A stretch of 64,000 nt of DNA from Pleurodeles waltl. Lineage: Eukaryota; Chordata; Amphibia; Caudata; Salamandridae. Below, in pieces: positions 32,560 through 46,181 of the stretch. A program made the position numbers and the translations under genes. Position 1 is the first letter of the stretch, and every line of letters starts with the position of its first letter. The stretch spans positions 641,391,465 through 641,455,464 of the forward strand of contig NC_090439.1 of assembly GCF_031143425.1 (NCBI RefSeq). Reading direction: 5' to 3'. Under the pieces are notes generated by a model. It searched no databases. It worked only from the letters and a program-made list of their open reading frames with translations, and was not told where the DNA came from.

Positions 32560-34784
32560 TATTAGAAATTGGTTCTCTGGTTGGCAAATGTATGCACCCT
32601 GTCCAAGTAGCAACCACAATCCTAGTCAGGGTAAATCATATACACACCCTACGTTATTCTTTACTTATATGCTGGTATGTTGGCACAGAGCAGGTCAGGC
32701 TTAACTTACGAGGCAATGTGTAAAGTATTTGTGCAACCCTTAAATTACAGTAGAAGTGACAACACCACAAACAGACTCTACACCAGTTTAAACAAGACTA
32801 AAATGACAAAAATCCAATTACAATTGCATAGGTTATCACACTTCAAGCATAAGCATTGAAAATCACAGTGCTCAAAAAATGTGGTCGCTCCCTTTAAGGG
32901 AGTTACAGTAATATCCCTTTAGTAGAGTGCTGGAAGAGCACTAGCAATTATAGTTCTGATGCAGTCTTCCGACCATAACACTTTACAGGAGAACTTGGCT
33001 TTCCCAATTCGAACTTGCATATGGCCCCTCAGGACCGGGAAGTCAATGTGGTGCTAAAGAACACAACAGGCAGCCCAGAGCTGCAGAGCAGGACCTTACT
33101 GGGTGTATGCACACAATGAGGCTAAGCAGTCCGCACCTCTCCCCTACTTGCAGTACTTTGGTGTCTGGATGGCCGCGTAAAGAATGACCTCAGTCTCTGC
33201 AGCTGTCTAGTACATGGACCAGGATGAAGTCTCCTCTGGTGGCTGGGTCCAGCACATCACTGACTTGGCCAACTGTGGAGTGTTTCAACATGCGCTGACT
33301 TGTAGAATGCTGGGAAGCACTGGACGCGTACTGGACTGGTAAACAAAGAAGCGCTCAATATGCGCTGGCCAGATGGAGCATGTAAAACACACAGAGCTGT
33401 CAAACACATGCCTCCTTGTTGAAATGCACTACTGCTGGGCTCATGAGAGACAGAGTCCCACAGCAGTAGTGTGTGTTTGAAATCTTTGATGGCCCTGGGA
33501 TTTCCAAACAGGGACCATGACAACAAGGACTTGGAGTCACTTGAAATGACCTTTGAGGTTGTAGAGTAGTATCAGTCCTTCCCAGTGCTACAGGAAGCAG
33601 GCTGCAAGCCAACACAGCAGAGTAAGTTGCAAAGTGGCAGTCTTTCCTAGCAGCACAGTGATCAGCAGGCCAACACATCAGAGCAGTTAGCAAAGTGGCA
33701 GTCCCTCCTGGCAGCACAGCTCCTCTCATTGACAGAGTCTCCTCAGGACCCAAAAGTGAACTGATTTTCTGTGGTTTGGAGTCCAGTACTTATACCCAAA
33801 TGTGCCTTTGAAGTGGGGAAGACTTAAAGAGGTCTGGCCTTTCTTCCCTGGCTCTAGACACTCTGCTCGGAGGTATGCAGGCCTTTGTGTGAAGAGTGGT
33901 AGCCCTATTCAGGTGTGTCAGCTCCTCCCACCCTTCTAGCCCAGGAAGACCAATCAGCCTGGCGATGGGCCACCAGGATGCAAATGTCACACCCAAGCTC
34001 CGTTGTGTGTGACTGTCCAGAGGGAATGATTAAAGCCCAGCTGTCATCTACCCCAGAAGTGTATTCAGAGACGGGCAGAGGCACAGAATGGTTAAAGTAA
34101 GAAAAGGCCAACTTTCTAAAAAGTGCTATTTCAGACTAACAATTTAAAATCTGACTTTGCCATAGGTTGCGATTTTAAATTGTGAGTCCATAGACACCAA
34201 ATTTAAAATTTCTATCTCTTCCCAATTGGAGGTTACACTTAAAAGATGTTTTAAGGCAATCCCAATGTTCACCTATGGGAGAGACAGACCTTGCAGCAGT
34301 GAAAAATGAATATAAGAGTTTTTGACAACCTGAATGTGTTAAACTAAAAGGTACATGCCCAACTTTTTAGACACAGGGCACCCTACCCTTGGGCTAACCA
34401 GGGTCTGCCTTGGGGTGACTTATATGTAATAAAAAGGAATGTTTGAGCCTGGCAAGATTGTACACTTGTCAGGTCGAAACGGCAGTTTAAAATTCCGCAG
34501 TGGTAGGCCTGAAACAGGTTTGGAGGCTACTGTTGTACAATCAGTGCAGCAGGCCTATTAGCAGCATTTAATTTACAGGGCCTGGAACATACTGTGCAAT
34601 TAACTAGGGACCTACAAGTGAATTAATTATGCCAAGTTTTAGAGTACAGAGCACTTGCACTTTAGCACTGGTCAGCAGTGGAAAAGTGTACAGAATCCTA
34701 AAAGCCAGAAACATTATTCATAAAAACAGGAGGTCAGAGAGCAAACTGTTAAGGGGAACCACTCCAAAGATGCCAGGTCTAACA
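32560..34784. mobile_element. Long LTR-like repeat, copy B (2225 bp) with TTTCC duplication
   Basis: It starts TATTAGAAATTGG (the family TG start changed to TA) and ends GCCAGGTCTAACA. The flank TTTCC is duplicated (32555-32559 and 34785-34789). It has the same internal landmarks as copies A and D. No retroviral gene lies inside, so it is either a very long solo LTR or a non-autonomous LTR element. Confidence 0.8.
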
Positions 34785-34789
34785 TTTCC

Positions 34790-35600
34790 TGATATAAATT
34801 TTTCGAGAACCACAGGGCAGAGATTTGGGGCTTCTCTTCTTTCTTGCAGAGAATTTAATTCCTCAATTAAAATTAAGATGTTTACATAACTTAGCTGCAG
34901 CAACATTGATTCCTTCTTTGTATCCAGCAGTGGGAAAGGACATTCTAGCTTAACCTGCATATAGGTTGAAATCAATATTATTTGTGTCCAGGAACAACAC
35001 AGTTCCTGTTTTATACTATCCAACTGGTTTGCAGTGGATGAAAGCTAAAGTAACAAGCATTTTCAATGCAACGTGTCTCGCATTTCACGAGTTAGAGCTA
35101 TTAGCAGTTGTAAACTCCCAACCGGACTTTTCTTGCCAATTTAAATGGAAAAAAAAGAGCGCGATCGCGCTGCTAAAGTTCACTTGTAGTGAAACCTATT
35201 GGCAAAAGTGCAATTATCTACGTAACAGGCAAAAAAACAATTAACTATGTAACAGGGTCGGTGTCATGCAAAGTGCTCGACTTCTGCCAAGCGAGATCGC
35301 GCTGCGAAAAAAGATAAAAAGTAGTCCACAAACCGGATGGAAAACAGCAAGCCTTGTATGTTTTCAGTACTTGGTCAATGCGCTCGAGGAGGGCTAACCA
35401 TCGGAAAAGGCATGATGTATGAATGCCTTCCACTAATGAAAGCAAGCAGATTTTAAAAGGCAAGCCCACGAACCAATGAAAGACACTGACGTGACATGGA
35501 CGAGGCTCCGAGCCCTTTTCTAAATACTAAAGCTTCTCACTAGCGATACGCATGCGCAAGCGCATGCTAGCGCAGACTCAACCCTAAAAAGGGATTTCAA
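34790..35600. other. Gene-free stretch with short palindromes
   Basis: Short palindromes 'gcgatcgc' (35161) and 'gcatgcgcaagcgcatgc' (35549) and the repeated 'gatcgcgctgc' (35164, 35296) hint at a decayed repeat, but no element ends are visible. Confidence 0.35.
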
Positions 35601-35609
35601 GATGGTCAG

Positions 35610-37560
35610 AGTAACTATGTTATAGATATTTGTGGAGGGCCAGGAGGGTATCCTGGCACTGGCAAGCAGGTGCTATGTAGGCTGTGTCTTTTTTCGCACC
35701 TAGGTGGAGAGCCAGATTTTTGTGTGGCACTCAAGTACTGTGGATGAGGCTCTGATGTGAGGGGGTAGGTCGTTATAAGGATAGGAGTAGGAACGACCAC
35801 CTGCTCTGGGACTATGCAGGGGATGTGCAAGTAGGTCGGCCAGTTGAGTGGAGGAGTCTGGTGAGTGTGTGAAAGTGAATGCAGTTATGTGGTAGGTCGG
35901 GCCAAGGTTATGCGGGCTTTGTATGTGCATGCAAGGAATTTGAAGAGTGTGGATTTGTGGATGGGGAGGTCTTTGAGGTATGGGGTGATGTGCAGTAGTC
36001 TGAGTTTGAATATGGCTGCTGAGACTGGGGACAATTTGTTAGGAAGGAGCAGATCCAACATTGAATGCGGATATGGTGGTAGATGGTGTTGAAGGAGGTG
36101 GATGGGTCTAATAGGATGAATGCAGCTGTGTCACCTCTGTTCATGATCAATCATGTACTGTTTGTGGGGGTGAACAGGGTGCTCTCAGTTCCTTGGTATG
36201 ACTTCATTTCAGATTGAGTGTTGTCAAGGAGGTGGTTGTTGTTAATATCAGCAACTAGTCATTTGTTGATGATTTTTTCTGAGCTTTGCCAGCTAGGGTA
36301 GCAGGGAGATCAGCCGGTAGTTGGCTAGCATCATCAGAAGAGCTGAGGATTTCTTTAAGGAGGGCATCACTGAAGTATGCTTCCAGGCCTATGTACGGGA
36401 AGTTGGCTGTGTTGACTGAGTCATTCAGGATTGGGGTTAGGGTTGTGCCAATCATGTCCAATCATTTGGCAAAGATGTGGTGAGGGTGTTCCAGAATGAA
36501 TGAACCGCTTGTGTGGCAATGGTAGGCCCGGTGGTAGATGTGATTTTATGGGGCTCATTCCTGATGGGCAGGATGGCTTCAAGGGTTGATGGGTCTGGCT
36601 AGACTTTGACATTATTTTATATTTTACTGCTTCTGAAGAAAGAGGGACAGCTGGGTACAGAGATATTGTGAGGGGGTAATTCTGGTGGGACTAGCTGCTG
36701 GATAGGAGATTTCATTTGGTATGAAAAAGATCTATTTAGTGATGTTGTTGCTGTTTTTCGATGCATTCGGTAAGAAGAAATCACTTGGTGGGTCTGATTT
36801 GTTGATGGTAGCCTTTCAGGGTCAATCTGTAGGTGCTGTTGTCCGTGTTGTTGTGGATCTGTGTTCAAACTGCTTACAGTGGCATTTGGTGAGTTCTTTT
36901 GTATATCAGCTTGCTTGTGGCCTGGTTCTGGTGATTCTGGTGATTTTAGGTAGAGCCAGGGTGTCTGCACAGGAGGTGATCCAGGTTTTCAAGTGAGTAA
37001 TGGATCGGGGGAGGTCATTGTGGTGTTGAGGTAGGTGGTTTAGGCGAACCAAGGGCCAAGTTTCTTTTGGCATCTTGTTTCAGTCTCATCATGAAGATTT
37101 GGTGGGGGCAGTTCCGCAGTGGTGAGGGATGGAAATGTTGAAATGGACAAGGGCATGGGTGGATCAAGTGAGCAATGTGGGCTTGCTCACTGTAAATTAG
37201 TTGAAGCTGGTGAATATGGGGAACAGCAAAATTCCAGGAGCGTAGGTTGGGCCATCCACTGACTAGTTGTGTCCAAGTCACCAGTTCCTCCAGAATGTTG
37301 GTTGTGTTGAGGTCAATATTGTCCTCCAAGTGGTAGTTGAGGTTGCCAAGGATGATGAAGGTGTTGGAGTCAAGTACCGGGGGGTAACAACATCCTCAAT
37401 TGTGTTATGAGCCTGGTGAGTAAAACCCACTGTACACACAGCACAAAATAGAGTTGTGCCAGAGGTGGAGTATGAGAGGGTTAGAGGTGTGTGCATGTGA
37501 GTTGCACAGTTTTCAGGTGGGACAGTGGTAGTGGGGTTACAAGGAGGTTGTGGGAGGAGG
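35610..37560 (-). pseudogene. Heavily decayed L2/CR1-like LINE
   Basis: On the minus strand, LEDNIDLNTTNILEELVTW (about 37335-37270) resembles the endonuclease domain end, GDTAAFILLDPSTSFNTIYHH (about 36138-36075) the RT motif, and YNDLPPHIRASSTVLECHTKI (about 35780-35715) the C-terminal tail. Stops and shifts occur throughout. It is collinear with the LINE at 22.9-26.1 kb but more diverged, so probably older or another subfamily. Confidence 0.6.
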
Positions 37561-37843
37561 GAGCACAGCAGAAGTGGCAGGTGCTGCAGAATGCCCCTTC
37601 AGTGTTTGTTGGTGAGGCCGTCCAGCAACCTAGGGAGATGAATCTGGGATTCAGGGCGAATAAGTTTGCAGCAGAGTGACGGTGGGTGGTAGGAGGACCA
37701 GGAGTCCTGGCTCTGGAATTGGGTTAGGATGGCCCATCCTGCCAAAACCTAAGCCCTGTTTGTATTACTGTCCGGAAGCAAAACACAAACCCCGCCAGCA
37801 GAGCCATTCACGGTCATGTGACCCAGGTCACTAGCGTATACGG

Positions 37844-38870
37844 TGTGAGAAATTGGGTTGTTGGTTGAGGGGGGTGTAAGAGCTTCGTAAGCAACAGCTA
37901 CAATTCTGGTCGGGGTGAACCACAAAAAGTCAATAAATTGACCTGTGGTTAGCCCTCTTGTATCTTGGCACAAAATCAGTCAGGCTTAGCTTGGCGGCAA
38001 TGTGTAAAGCATTTATGGAGCACTCAAACAGCAGAAAAGTGACAATACAACACAAGAAAAATCCCACACGTACTTAGGAAAATAAAGTAAAATTTATTAA
38101 TTTATTTGACATCAAAACATCAAAAATCCCATCAGTAGAACAGGAGTTGTGCAATTTCAAAGATTTAAATAAATTATAGCACTTAAAAGTGCAAAGCACC
38201 ACTCACAGTTATCTGGTCATGCAAGACCATGTGAAAGTCACAGGCTCAGGCTGACCACAATGAAGTGTGGACTGGATTCAGGGACCAGGCTAGTCCCTCT
38301 GGAAAAAGTTATCTCAGCGAAGTCTGGCAGAAAGGGTCCAGTTTACGTTGGGGGAGGCCACAGAGAGCAGGGAGAGCGTTTTGCACGGTCATTGCTGTAG
38401 TGTGAAGATCCTGTCTGGCATCGCAGATGGTAGTTGGCAGTCTGCAATCTGTCCATGCTGTAGCAGGAAGTGCAGATTTCATGTTGCCAATTGTCCCTGG
38501 AGCACGAATATCCATTTGCAGGTCGCATACTTTTGTGGGCAGTCATTGTAAACTGTTGATGCTGTAGAGCAAAATGCTGATCTCACATTGCCTGTTGTTG
38601 CTGGCCATCACTGTAGCATGAAGAGTCGGGTCTACCAGAACTTTGCTTTGGCCGTCATCACTGGGGGAAACATTTTAATGTGAATGGGCCTGTTTGTGGT
38701 CACGAAGAGCCCAAACGTCAGGATCTCTTTTTCTTCATTAGAGGGGCGCACTCAGGGAGAGGCTGGCATGTTAGGACAAAGTGGGTGTTGCCCCACTAAC
38801 AATAAAAAGAAAACCCCTCTGAGCTGCTTTAACAGCAAACTCGCTGGTGCTCTGTCTCAAGCAGTAACCT
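37844..38870. mobile_element. Long LTR-like repeat, copy C (left part only)
   Basis: It starts TGTGAGAAATTGGG and carries the family landmarks 'cagtcaggcttagcttgg' and 'gcaatgtgtaaagcattta'. The right-hand half, including the CTAACA end, is missing. Its right limit is approximate. Same orientation as the other copies. Confidence 0.55.
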
Positions 38871-39339
38871 GACTCTCAGGTTTGTTTTTTGTTGTAGATA
38901 ATGAAAAGTAGATGTGAGTACTCATGTGCATGCCGGGCAAGAGTTTACTCGCCCTGCAGGCACAAGGCAGTGTTGTGAAGTCAGGTGGGTGCGGCGTTAT
39001 CTGATGGATGTGATATTTTGGTATTGTGCTTTAAGTTCTGCGGACCTGAGGCAGGGGCTCAGAACGCTATGGAGAAGACAGGCAGGGCTGCCCTAGTGTC
39101 AACAAAAGTAAGAACCCGTTTTCCTCCCGATGTTGGTATGGTTTTGCTGTGAAGAGGAAGGACAAGGATGAAAGTGTCTTTGGGACACGTGAGAGAAGAA
39201 GTGAACGAAAAACTCCAAGCTGTTTTCGGCATGCTGTACAGTGCAAAATAAGAGCAGAAAAGTTGACGTCCTGCTTCTGACTCTATCCTTCCCTTGGAGC
39301 ACAAGCGCTCCTGAAGTGCCATGCTGCCAACCTCTTTTC

Positions 39340-40700
39340 CGTTGCCCAGGGTGGATGATGAGTGTTGTGCTGTGTGAGTGCAGGGTGATGATGATCCTGT
39401 GTGAGTGCAGGGAGAGTGATGAGCCTGTGTACTGCTGAATGAGTTGTGTGACTGTATGAGTGCAGGGATAGTGGTGTTGAGGTATGAGTGCAGGATGAGT
39501 GATGAGCCTGTGTAAGTTCAGGGTGAGTGGTAAGACATTGTGAGTGCAGGGTGAGTGATGAGCCTGTGTGACTGCTGAATGAGTTTTGTGACTGTATGAG
39601 TGCAGGGTGATTGGTAAGTCTATGTGAGTGCAGGGTGAGTGATGAGCTTGTGTGACTGCTAAATGAGTTGTGTGACTGTATGAGTATAGGTTAAGTGGTA
39701 CAACTGTGGTGTGCAGGTTGAGTGATGAGCCTGTGTGACTTCTGCATGAGTTGTGTGAGTGTATGTGTGCAGGGTGAGCGGCAAGACTGTGTGAGTGCAG
39801 GGTGAGTTATGAGCCTGTGTAACTGCTGAATGAGTTCTGCAACTTATGAGTACAGGGTCAGCGGTGACCAGGTATGAGTGCAGGGTGAGTGATGACCCTT
39901 TGTAATGCAGGGTGAGTGGTAAGACTGTGTGAGTGCGGGATAAGTGATGTGCCTGTGAGACTGCTGAATGAGTTGTGTGACTGTATGAGTGCAGGCTGAG
40001 TGGTAAGACTGTGTGAGTGAAGGGTGAGTGATGAGCCTGTGTGACTGCTACTTGAATTGTGTTACTGTAGGAGTGCAGGGTCAGCGGTGTCCATGTAGGA
40101 GGTGAGGGTGAGTGATGAGCCTGTGTGACTGCTGAATCAGTTGTGTGACTGTATGTTTGCATGATGAGTGGTAAGACTGTGAGTTCAAGATGAGAGATGA
40201 GCCTGTGTGAGTGCAGGGTGAGTGATGAGCCTGTGTGACTGCTGAATGAGTTGTGTGACTGTATGAGTGCAGGGTCAGCGGTGTCCATGGAATGCAGGGA
40301 GAGTAATGAGCCTGTGTGACTGCTGAATGAGTTGTGTGACTGTTTGAATGCAGGGTGAGTGATGAGTCTGTGTCAGTGCACAGTGAGTTGTGTGACTGTA
40401 TGAGTGCAGTGAGTGATGGGAGTCCACTGGACGAGTGGTCAGACCGTGGGTGAAGGGCATGTCTGTCTGAGTGTTGTGAATGGTGTGCCTGTGTGATCAC
40501 AGTGTGATTCTGTGAGTACACTGGATGAGCGACATGCCTCATGAGTGCAGAGTGAGTGGTGTGAATGCCCTGAATGAGTTCCCTTTTCCGTGATGGGTGA
40601 GTAGTGTGCTTGTGTAAATATAAAGTGAATGGACCAGTGTGCGTCCCTGAATGTAGGGTAAGCTGGGTGAGTGATTGCAGGGACTCTTGATGAGTAAATT
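39340..40700. repeat. Degenerate GTGAGTG-type minisatellite (~1.35 kb)
   Basis: Phrases 'gagtgatgagcctgtgtg', 'actgctgaatgagttgtgtg', 'actgtatgagtgcaggg' recur irregularly throughout in an imperfect higher-order pattern. The long minus-strand frames (HSPCTH-, SYSHTTHSAV-rich) are translated repeat. Confidence 0.8.
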
Positions 40701-40839
40701 TGCACTCTTCTTTAAAAAGATTATAGCAAGCTTTCTTTTCTCAAATGTTCTTGCACCCCGCCCCTATATTTGATTCAAGTTTGCTTGATCATTATATTTA
40801 ACTTTCTGCCCCACCACTTTTTAAAAGCACCAGCCACCA

Positions 40840-41639
40840 CTGATGCACTCTGATGCCAACCAAGGGCCCAGGACCTGGGAGGTGTCTCTTGAGGATCAGG
40901 TACTCGCTATTGCAAAGTCCAGCAGGGCTCAGGCCGGTCCAGATGCAGCAGGCCAGCTGAACCGTTGCAGGGAGGCCTCTGGAGAATGTTTAGTCCCTGT
41001 AGCTCTGAACAATAGGCCAATCAGCTGTCCCTTGGAGCCACTTCAGGTAACCTTGGATGACGGATGGCAGGTCCAGTCTTTCATCCCAGATAGCAGGGTA
41101 GTCCTTAGGCAGCTGTCCAGTCCTCTGGCAACAGAGCAGTCTTTCTTCTGTAGTATCCACAGGCCCAGGAGTGTGCTAAAGATTTGGTCTAAGGGTCTTA
41201 TATTTATAACTGGGGCCAATTTTGAGGTAGGAGAAATTTCAAGACTTCCCATCACATCGGTTTCTGGAATATCCTTCCTTCCTACCCTGGTCAAAGGATG
41301 TCTTGAGTGCCCACAGGCTGCAATTGCATGCGTCAGACATTTTAAAAGGCTACTAAAGGGGGTGGCACAATAAGTGCTGCTGGGCCACTAGCACCATTTC
41401 ATTTACAGGCCTGGGGGACATGTAGCAACACTGTACTAGGGTATTGTAAGTGAATTAAATGTACAAATTTGTTGTAAGCCAAGATTGACCATGTATTTAA
41501 GGGGGGAGAGCACAAGCACTGGTTAGCACAGAGTCCTAAGACCACCAAATAGGGAGTTCAGAAAACAGGTGAGGTAAAGCTATAAAGCTTTGGTGTAACC
41601 TTGCAGAAAAGGCCAAGTGCAACTCCCAGCAAAGTTGTT
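40840..41639. mobile_element. Long LTR-like repeat, copy E (right part only)
   Basis: Landmarks 'gggtggcacaataagtgctg', 'atttacaggcctggg', 'gtgaattaaatgtac' and 'gcactggttagcac' match the right half of copies A, B and D. No CTAACA end is intact, and its border with the next copy at about 41640 is approximate. Confidence 0.45.
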
Positions 41640-41829
41640 TTTGGCAGGTCAAAATAGCAGTTTATAACTGCACCATAGGCTGCAGTGACAGGCTTGAGAC
41701 ATTTTGAAAAAGCTACTTTAGTGGGTGGCACAATGAGTGCTGAAGGCCCACTAATAGCATTTAATTAATAGGCCCTATCAGGTACATGTAGAACCTTTTA
41801 CTTGGACTTACAAGTAAATTAAATGTGCC
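41640..41829. mobile_element. Copy F of the LTR-like repeat, left of nested copy D
   Basis: It is collinear with the right part of the family up to GTGCC at 41825-41829, where copy D is inserted. It resumes at 44474. Confidence 0.55.
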
Positions 41830-44473
41830 TGTTAGAAATGGGGTTTCTGGTTGGCTAGGGTATGCACCTCAGCCAGGCAGAACTTACCCACTCCAGTCAG
41901 GGCAAGGGAGTTACACGTCCAAGATAACCCCTGCTCACCCCCTTGGTAGCTTGGCACGAGCAGTCAGGCTTAACCCAGAGGCAATGTGTAAAGCGTTTGC
42001 ACAACACACACAACACACGTGACGCAATATCCCCACCACAAAGGAAACACAACACCAGATTATATGAAAATATACTGTATTGTACACAAGGCAATTATCA
42101 GACCAAACATCACATATCAGTACTACCCTGCTACCTTAGCAGTTGTCAGAATGTTACACATTAGTTACTCTGCAACCTAGCAGTAGTCACACATAACACA
42201 CAGGTTACTCAGTATTCTTTAACATAGGCAGTAGTCAGGAAAACACGTTATTACATCACAGCACTTGTCATAAGAATATCATAAAATGCCCATAGTAGGA
42301 ACATTAGAAAACATATGGCAAGTTAGAAAAACATATTAGCAAGCATGTCCATAAAAGGAACATTTGCATACACATATGTAAAAACATCAAACGCAGATAG
42401 GTAATATATGAATCAAACAAAATTCTGTAGAAAGAACTTTGGATTGCAACTATATTGGTCCTTTAAACAGTACCTGGTTGGATGAAGGCACCTCCAGTGC
42501 CTAGAAGGCGAACAATGGGGCCCCTGGCGCTCCTATGCGCAAAACGGGGGCCTACCTTATACTCTGGGGTCAGAGGAGGGTGACATGCACCTCCTCTCTT
42601 TTATAGACAGGCCCCTCTGGGGACCGTGATTACTGGGGGCCCCGCAGGGCCTCAACCGGCCCTCACGAGGGGGGCCAAAGCCAGCAAAAACAACTTAGGA
42701 CAGGAGGGGGGCACTCGCACCCCCTCTGGTTTAATGACAGGCCCCTCCCGGGACCCGTGATCTCTGGGGCCCCCCGGGCCTCCACTGGCCCTTCCACCAA
42801 GCTGGGGGGGGGCACCATAATGCCTGTTTTACCTAACAGCAGAAAAGGAGCGTCCTGCTCCTAACGCAGAGGCCAGGGGGCACTCCCCGCGCCTTCCCCT
42901 GGTCCTGCCGTGAAGCCACAAGAAGATCAGACCCCTCCTGGGGCCCGAGCAGACACTCGCCTGCACCTGATGCGGTGCGTGAGTGTTCTTCCAGCTTCCC
43001 GGGCTGCTGCGGTGATCTTATTTAAAGGGGCACAATGCAGCAAGGAGCCTACGAGCTCCCAAGGCTCCATAAGCGTGCTGCAATCAGCGCTATGGCAGCC
43101 GCAACCACGGAGAAGCACCCCTCGTGAAGAAATGGATGCAGGGGTCAGGGGCCACAGCACCCTGCCCCTGGGGAGCAGAATCTTAAGACAAGGTCCTTAA
43201 GTGGAGGGCCCAGCTACAGGCCAGCACAAGGGAAAGGCAGCAAGTGGCAAGTCCTTCACAGTGACCAGGCAGGTCACAGGTCAGCACAGCAGCAGCAGTC
43301 CATGGCGGTTCCTGGTGAGTCCTTTCAGCCTTTGATGTCCAGTTCCAAGATGATTCCAAGAGTCTCCAAATTGTGGGGAAAATTCCCCTGTACTTATAGT
43401 CAGTTCTTACAGTGTTTTACAATGGTAGGGAGAGGAGGTTCCAGCCAGTTACAGCTGGCTCTGGGAGTGCCCCCTCTCTCCTTTCAGCACAGGCTCCAAA
43501 CATCAGTGGGGGGTTAACGACCCTATTGTGTGAGGCCAGGGCACAGCCTTTACAAATGTAGGTGTGCCCCGCCTCTCCCTTCTCTCAGCCCAGGAAGACT
43601 ATTCAGTATGCAGATGCACCTCTGTGGCACCTCCACCCTCCCTGTGTACAGGCTGTCTGAAAAGTATGCACAAAGCCCCAACTGTCACTCTGCCCAGACG
43701 TGGATTGGAGTCAAGCTGCAAAACACCAGAGTCATAAGCACAGATAAATGCGCACTTTCTAGAAGTGGCATTTCTGTGATAGTAATAAAAAATACACCCA
43801 CACTAGTAAGCAGTATTTATTATCACCATCACAACCATACCAAACACACCTACGCTACCCCTCATAAATCAGACAATACCCCTTACACATAAGGCAGGGC
43901 ATTTCTAATGCAATCCTATGAGAAGGCAGCACTCACAGCAGTGAGACACCAAGTTAGGCTGTTTGTCACTACCAGGACAGGCCATGCAATATGGCACATG
44001 TCCTGCCTTTCTAAATACATGGCACCCTGCCCATAAGGCTAGCTAGGGCGTACCTTAGGGGTGACTTACATGTAGTAAAAGGGGAGTTCTGGGCCTGGCA
44101 AGTAAGTTTAGATGCCAGGTCCCTGTGGCAGAAAACTGTGCACACAGGCCCTGCGCTAGCAGGCCTGAGACAGGTTTGAAAGTCTACTTCAGTGGGTGGT
44201 GCAAGCAGCGCTGCAGGCCCACTAGTAGTATTTAATTTACAGGCCCTGGGTATAGAGATACCACTGTACAAGGGACTTATAGGTAAATTAAATATGCCTA
44301 TTAGGTATAAGCCAATCATACCAACTTTAGATGGCAGAGCACCTGCACTTTAACACTGGTCAGCAGTGATAAAGTGCTCAGAGTCCTAGAGCCAACAGCA
44401 AGAGGTCAGAAAAACCAGGAGGAAGGAGGCAAAAAGACTAGGGATGACCCTGCGTAAGGCAAAAAGTCTAACA
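41830..44473. mobile_element. Long LTR-like repeat, copy D (2644 bp), complete and nested
   Basis: It starts TGTTAGAAATGGGG and ends AAAGTCTAACA. GTGCC flanks both sides (41825-41829 and 44474-44478). The TGTTAGA...TCTAACA ends form a short inverted repeat, as in LTRs. The interior (42470-43200) is locally GC-rich and contains no retroviral coding motif. It interrupts copy F of the same family, so the family amplified in at least two rounds. Confidence 0.85.
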
Positions 44474-44648
44474 GTGCCAATTAGGTGTAGGCCAAATTTA
44501 CCATGTTTCTAGGAGAGAGCACATTAGCACTGGTTAGCAGTGCTAATGTGCGCAGAGCCCTAAAGCCAACAAAAATTAAATCGGCAAAACGGGAGGAGTG
44601 AAGGCAAAAGGTTAGGGGAATACCACACCAGGGATGTCAAGTCTAACA
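44474..44648. mobile_element. Copy F right end
   Basis: Sequence after the GTGCC duplication continues copy F to its own GTCTAACA end at 44648, parallel to the end of copy D. Confidence 0.65.
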
Positions 44649-44949
44649 ACAACATTGTGTGAAGTGTCTATAACCAGGTTTCAGTAAGTATCAGGATGTC
44701 CAGGTCAAAGCTGACAATAGTGTTGAAGCTCTCCAAAGTGTGTTTAACAGCTGAGCAGCAGTGATTCATTAGATGACAAAGGGAGGGGTAAATGGTTGGG
44801 GAAAAAGGAGTAACTAGTGGCTGTAGCAGACCCACCTTTAATGTATGGTCACCTCAGGATTTGCCCCCTTTTTGGACACTAGGGGCCACATTTATACTTT
44901 TTAACGCAAAACTGAGCCAACGCTGTTTTGCGTCAACATTTTTGTCCTT

Positions 44950-46181
44950 TTGCACTTGTGTAGGATCACAATGGAAGATGTCACACTAATGGACTCACAA
45001 TCATGGATAATGTACATATAGCACTACAGCACTTTAAAATAAATAGCACTTACACAACAACTTTGTCTCTGTGTAATGTGGCACATCAACCGTGAGGTAG
45101 ATCAGTGATGTTTACCTCAGGTCAATGATTATTGATTGTCAGTACACCTGACCTGAACGAACGTTGGCTGATAACTATGCACAGTGGTCTGGATTGTACC
45201 ATCTTCTGCCCTTTCTGAGGGTTATTTGAGAGGAAAATGGAAACTATACACCATAATACTGTGTTGGACAGAATAACGCTTCCTCAAGGGATGTCTAAGC
45301 GAAAAAATATTGCCTTCAAATTGTTCTTCAAGCCAAAACTTACATATGTGACATTGGACCCAGATGTTACCTAACACACACCATACTGCATGAATGGATG
45401 TGTATGAGTTTACATAATAAGATGTCACCGGGCTGAACATTGTAACAAATGATAGGTGTGAGTTATGTACCATACTACATGAGATACTACCACTCACCTT
45501 ATAAGGATTCGCTTCGACATCAGGCTGCAGGCAGACTTAACACACAGTCCTCAATACCTAATCTGGTAGGAAAGTATGTGACACTGAAAACATACATCAA
45601 AAATTAACCATACTTTGGGATCCATAGTAACCGTGAGTGGTGGGTGCAATGGATGGCAGAATCTTAGCAAAGTAGCTTTAGTGTAGCTGCCAATGTAACA
45701 GCTCAGTTGGGATTTGGTTGCAGCATGAGACACAAAAGCTAATACAAAAGAGACACTGTTCACTCATGCCAAGGCCCTGATCTCCAAGCATGTGACACAT
45801 ACTGTAAAGGGTTACCTAAATATTTATTAAACAGTAAAAACAGAAGCTAAAACCAGGGGAAACACCTTACCTAACCTAACCTATTCTAACTACACATTAC
45901 CCACAACTGGCCCTAACTAACCTAAGCTAAACTTACTAAACATCAACCCCCCACCCCCCTTGTAAGACGGGATACATGGAGGAGAACATACATCATCATC
46001 CACCCACCCACCCACACATAATAAAAAACAGATATTAAAAGTATCATACCCCCACCCCACCCACTACTACTAACTAAACTAACAGCCTATACTAACCTAA
46101 CTCTAAGCCCCCTAAACCCACTAATTAAAAGAACCAGGAAAGAGGAGGGAGGGGAGGGAGACATGGCTGAGGGTATATTGT
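44950..46181. other. Non-coding left part of host Harbinger
   Basis: No gene is visible here. Short simple stretches such as 'acccacccacccaca' (about 46000) and 'cctaacctaacctattctaac' (about 45872) occur. Confidence 0.35.

Noticed and set aside
39659..40542. 209- and 153-codon minus-strand frames rich in His/Ser/Thr
   Set aside because: Translated GTGAG minisatellite with no conserved motif.
42910..43200. Possible host exon in GC-rich DNA
   Set aside because: It lies inside repeat copy D, bounded by GTGCC duplications, and has no recognisable domain or splice context.
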